Below the pieces are notes generated by a model that ran no database searches, was not told the origin of the DNA, and saw only the letters and a program-made list of their open reading frames with translations. Shown here piece by piece: positions 61,025 to 64,000 of a stretch of DNA of 64,000 bases. The position numbers were made by a program, and so were the translations under genes. Origin of the DNA: Flavobacterium sp. HBTb2-11-1 (GTDB taxonomy: Bacteria; Bacteroidota; Bacteroidia; Flavobacteriales; Flavobacteriaceae); the NCBI RefSeq assembly GCF_009826975.1, contig NZ_WUMO01000002.1, positions 533,925 to 597,924 of the forward strand, given 5' to 3'. Every line of letters begins with the position of its first letter. Within the stretch, counting starts at the first letter, position 1.

Positions 61025-62509
61025 ATGAAAGAGATATTAAATCAATATAAAAATACTGATGTAATAAGGACAACCAAAAGTGCCGTTGTAATAACCGGAA
61101 TTTTACTTTTGACAGCTTGTTCCGCACCAAAAGTCAGTACGAAACTAGACGCTGCGAAGCTTCCAGAAAATTTTGATGCACAAAGAACAGAAGCTTCAAA
61201 CGAGACATTTATTCCGTTAAAAACAGAAACCTTTTTTAAAGACCCAAAGTTAGAAGCTTTACTAAAAAAAGCCATTGCCAAAAATCCTGATTATTTGATT
61301 ATGCAGGAAAGAATCTTGATTGCCAATTCGCATTTAAAAGTGGCAAAACTGGCACTTCTTCCCTCTTTAGATCTTGTGGCAGATGTTTCTGGAACACATT
61401 ACGGAAAATATACTATGGAAGGTGTTGGAAACTTTGACACTAACTTTTCTCAGAATATTACCGAAAAACAAAAAATCAATGAAAAGCTTTCGCCTAACTA
61501 TTTTTTAGGAGCGAAAGTGTCTTGGGAAGCCGACATTTGGGGAAAACTGAGCAATCGTAAAAAAGCGGCACAACAGCGATTTTTTGCTTCCCAGCAAGGA
61601 ATGCGTCTTTTGCAAACGCGTCTGTTGGGCGATATTGCAGATCTGTATTTCAAATTGATTGCTTTAGACAAACAAGCCGCTATTTATGACAACAACTTAA
61701 AAACTCAGGAAAAAGCACTTGATATTGTTTCGGCACAAAGATCAGTTGGAAAAGCTACAGAATTGGCTGTACAGCAGTTTAATGCGCAAAACAATAACAT
61801 TCATGCCGAAGCTTCCGAATTAAAATTAAGCATCGATCAAACTGAGAAAGCTTTATTGACACTTTTAGGCGAATATGGCGGAAAAATTGACCGAAGCAGC
61901 GATTTCCTAGCGGGACATTTAGAAGTTTTAAACCAAAAAATAAGCGTAGATTCTATCATCCATAAAAGACCCGACGTATCTGAAGCGTATTTCGAATTAT
62001 TGGCTAGTAACGCTGACGCTAAATCGGCTCGTGCTGCTTTTTTTCCAACGGTAAATCTAGGCGGATATGCAGGTTTGAATTCCTTTTCATTCAACACTTT
62101 TTTTGATGCAGGTTCTTTCGCGTGGCAGTTGCTGGGCGGATTAACAGCTCCTGTATTCAATAAAGGTCAGATCAAACAGGAATTTTATGTTTCCAACAGA
62201 AGACAGGAAATCTCATTCCTTCAATATCAGAATGCAGTCACAACAGCTTTCAACGAGTTAAGCGCTTTACTGCACCGAAACGAAGCTTATGAAGATGTTT
62301 TAAAATATAAATTGAACGAAATTGATCATCTCGAAATTGCCGTAAATGTCTCAAATGATTTGTATTTGAGCGGTTATGCCAATTATCTGGAAATCATCAA
62401 TGCACAAAAAAATAAATTGCAGGCCGAATTGGATTTTGTAGATATCCAACTTCGTAATGCAAACTCACAAGTATTGCTTTACAAAGCTTTAGGCGGAGGA
62501 ATAAATTAG
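61025..62509 (+). CDS. Outer-membrane efflux protein (TolC/OprM-type)
   Basis: 494 aa. Lipobox near residue 32 (LLLTACSAPK), two OEP repeats of ~200 residues, and WEADIWGKLSNRKKAAQQRF plus SGYANYLEIINAQ signatures. Trimeric outer channel of the RND pump. N terminus is longer than usual before the signal region (residues 1-17 charged). Confidence 0.9.
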   Translation: MKEILNQYKNTDVIRTTKSAVVITGILLLTACSAPKVSTKLDAAKLPENFDAQRTEASNETFIPLKTETFFKDPKLEALLKKAIAKNPDYLIMQERILIANSHLKVAKLALLPSLDLVADVSGTHYGKYTMEGVGNFDTNFSQNITEKQKINEKLSPNYFLGAKVSWEADIWGKLSNRKKAAQQRFFASQQGMRLLQTRLLGDIADLYFKLIALDKQAAIYDNNLKTQEKALDIVSAQRSVGKATELAVQQFNAQNNNIHAEASELKLSIDQTEKALLTLLGEYGGKIDRSSDFLAGHLEVLNQKISVDSIIHKRPDVSEAYFELLASNADAKSARAAFFPTVNLGGYAGLNSFSFNTFFDAGSFAWQLLGGLTAPVFNKGQIKQEFYVSNRRQEISFLQYQNAVTTAFNELSALLHRNEAYEDVLKYKLNEIDHLEIAVNVSNDLYLSGYANYLEIINAQKNKLQAELDFVDIQLRNANSQVLLYKALGGGIN

Positions 62510-62571
62510 TTTATATGTTGGTCAAAAATTGCTTCTGTTTATAATAGCTCATCGCAGAGGCTGTTTTTAAG

Positions 62572-62602
62572 TCCCATTTCTATTTTGAAATGGGATTTTT
62601 TT
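62572..62602 (+). terminator. Rho-independent terminator
   Basis: TCCCATTTC/GAAATGGGA stem and a run of T; ends the efflux operon. Confidence 0.85.
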
Positions 62603-62664
62603 ATTAAAGTAACTCAATTTTGCCATTTTACTTTTTACCTTTATTCTAAAATACTAAAATTCCG

Positions 62665-63228
62665 TTGATGGATATTTCCAACATTCTTGATCGCATACAC
62701 GAACTTCCTGAGCAGTCTAAATTGGCTTTACAAAACAATGTCACAGAAATAGCTCTTTCTAAAGGACATATTTTGCTAAAAGCCGACAAAATAGAATCTA
62801 ATATTTATTTTATAAAGAAAGGATTGGTCAGAGCTTATGTTGAAAGAGATAATGAGGTTACTTTTTGGTTTGGAAAAGAAGGCGAAACGGTAATTTCGAT
62901 GAAAAGTTATGTCGAAGACCAGCCTGGATATGAGACTATAGAACTTTTGGAAGACTGCGAATTGTACGAACTCAAAACAGAAAACTTAAGAAAACTCTTC
63001 AGCGAAGACGTCCATATTGCCAATTGGGGACGAAAATTTGCTGAAAAAGAATTGATCAAAACAGAAGAAAGACTAATCTCGAAACAGTTCAAAAATGCTT
63101 CTGAACGCTATTTGGAATTAATGAAAGATCATCCTGAACTGCTGCAAAGGGTTCAACTAGGACATATTGCGTCTTATTTAGGAATTACCCAAGTCAGCTT
63201 AAGCAGAATTCGTGCTGAATTAAAATAA
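62665..63228 (+). CDS. Crp/Fnr-family transcriptional regulator
   Basis: 187 aa. cNMP-fold (SKGHILLKADKIESNIYFI, WFGKEGETVISMKSYVEDQPG) and a C-terminal HTH (HIASYLGITQVSLSRIRAEL). Of the short Bacteroidota type. Stands after the efflux operon and before SugE; targets unclear. Confidence 0.85.
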   Translation: MMDISNILDRIHELPEQSKLALQNNVTEIALSKGHILLKADKIESNIYFIKKGLVRAYVERDNEVTFWFGKEGETVISMKSYVEDQPGYETIELLEDCELYELKTENLRKLFSEDVHIANWGRKFAEKELIKTEERLISKQFKNASERYLELMKDHPELLQRVQLGHIASYLGITQVSLSRIRAELK

Positions 63229-63264
63229 TGCGTTAAGTTTTTTCATTCACCAGCTTATATTAAA

Positions 63265-63350
63265 TCTGAGCAAATCTGCTTTAATCTGTATAAATCTGCG
63301 TGAAAAAATCTATACGTAAAAAATATTTCACGCAGATTATAAAAGATTTC
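63265..63350. repeat. Family 2 repeat, inverted pair
   Basis: AATCTGTATAAATCTGCGTG AAAAA and ATTTCACGCAGATTATAAAAG form an inverted pair. Same words as 60885-60975. Confidence 0.6.
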
Positions 63351-63494
63351 AGCAGATCAAATTAGATTTTATTTATTAAATAAAACTATTTTATTCTATT
63401 TCTCTGATGGGCTAAAATAAATTGATTTTTTATCATTTGTTAATTTTTTTCTGAATTCCATAAAAGAACTTTGCACCACAAAATTTTTAACTCT

Positions 63495-63821
63495 ATGAAC
63501 TGGATTATTTTAATCATCGCAGGACTATTTGAAGTAGCCTTCGCCTCATGTCTCGGAAAAGCAAAAACAACCGCAGGAACCGAAATGTACTATTGGTATA
63601 TTGGTTTCTTTATCTCATTAACTGTAAGTATGCTTTTATTAATGAAAGCTACAGAAACGCTTCCGCTGGGAACCGCTTATGCTGTGTGGACAGGAATTGG
63701 AGCTGTTGGAACTGTGCTAGTCGGAATCTTTATTTTTAAAGAACCTGCCGCTTTCTGGAGATTGTTTTTCCTAGCTACTTTAGTTGGTTCTATTGTTGGT
63801 TTAAAAGCAGTTTCTCACTAA
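63495..63821 (+). CDS. SMR-family transporter, SugE/Gdx-like
   Basis: 108 aa from ATG 63495 (MNWIILIIAGLFEVAFASCL); the frame is open to 63471. Four membrane helices, with the essential Glu in LFEVAF and the GTAYAVWTGIGAVGT signature. The sequence is closest to SugE/Gdx (guanidinium export) rather than EmrE. No guanidine riboswitch is visible upstream. Confidence 0.85.
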   Translation: MNWIILIIAGLFEVAFASCLGKAKTTAGTEMYYWYIGFFISLTVSMLLLMKATETLPLGTAYAVWTGIGAVGTVLVGIFIFKEPAAFWRLFFLATLVGSIVGLKAVSH

Positions 63822-63832
63822 AAATATATTTT

Positions 63833-63950
63833 TTTGTTTCAGGTTTCAAGTTTCACGTTTCACGTTACTTAACTTGAAAACCTGAAACTTTTAAAATTGT
63901 TACACTCAACTTTGTCAAAGTTTTCGAACTTTGACAAAGTTTTTTTTGTT
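63833..63950 (+). terminator. Inverted repeat and UUCG-capped terminator
   Basis: First TTTCAGGTTTCAAGTT with AACTTGAAAACCTGAAA (63835-63889), then a perfect 15-bp stem AACTTTGTCAAAGTT (63908-63922) / AACTTTGACAAAGTT (63927-63941) with a TTCG loop and eight T. Confidence 0.85.
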
Positions 63951-64000
63951 TTTAAAACATATTGTTTACTCCATTTTTTCAATTACTAATAACCACAACC

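Noticed and set aside
63229..63494. Guanidine riboswitch before the SugE-like gene
   Set aside because: The gap is AT-rich with only family 2 repeat words; no conserved riboswitch core was recognised.

Overview
The window is AT-rich chromosomal DNA from a Bacteroidota bacterium, most probably a Flavobacterium. The basis is protein flavour (LytTR/LytS two-component pairs, T6SS VgrG, many N-terminal lipoprotein signals), Bacteroidota-type promoters (TTTG about 20 bp upstream of TAnnTTTG), and the many dispersed intergenic palindromes typical of that genus. I see no rRNA, tRNA or CRISPR array.

Layout. 0-16 kb: core metabolic and stress genes (amidohydrolase cut by the window edge, DoxX, Dps, YoaK-like, hydrolase, cupin, glyoxalase-fold dioxygenase, a FabH/LytS/LytTR cluster, universal stress protein, Crp/Fnr regulator, YceI, tautomerase, SDR, nitronate monooxygenase). 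15.6-21.5 kb: a second LytTR/LytS pair set among three transcription units (DoxX-like, alpha/beta hydrolase, cupin). All three carry the same double direct repeat at an identical distance from the -7 box, so this looks like a local regulon. 21.7-25.8 kb: retropepsin-like protease and a large Gly/Tyr-rich lipoprotein.

26.5-44.9 kb is an accessory region. It starts with a VgrG gene interrupted by an in-frame TGA, a VgrG-linked putative effector, and a trail of lipoprotein/immunity-like ORFs, two short orphan toxin-tail fragments, a duplicated effector piece and REP-like hairpins: an eroded T6SS effector-immunity array. Then come two ~500 bp repeats, 8.1 kb apart. Each holds a promoter, a Trp-rich leader ORF embedded in a conserved structured RNA, a 77-aa protein and a terminator. 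Directly behind each copy, in convergent orientation, sits a defence-like cargo. Cargo 1 is a tight six-gene operon (SMC/OLD-like ATPase, PIN-like nuclease, a 123-aa protein with an MGS N terminus, PfkB-nucleoside deoxyribosyltransferase fusion, QueC-like enzyme, HhH-GPD glycosylase). Cargo 2 is a membrane KAP-type NTPase. The six-gene operon shares its QueC and Gly-start logic with Qat and type IV CBASS but lacks their hallmark genes, and is the best candidate for an undescribed system. Between the cargos lie OsmC, an esterase-like hydrolase and OxyR.

44.9-64 kb returns to core genes: SDR/HxlR pair, the oxidative pentose phosphate operon gnd-zwf-pgl, a leucine-rich repeat lipoprotein, a TPR lipoprotein, a truncated IS1-family element, an RND tripartite efflux operon, a second Crp/Fnr regulator and a SugE/Gdx-type SMR transporter.
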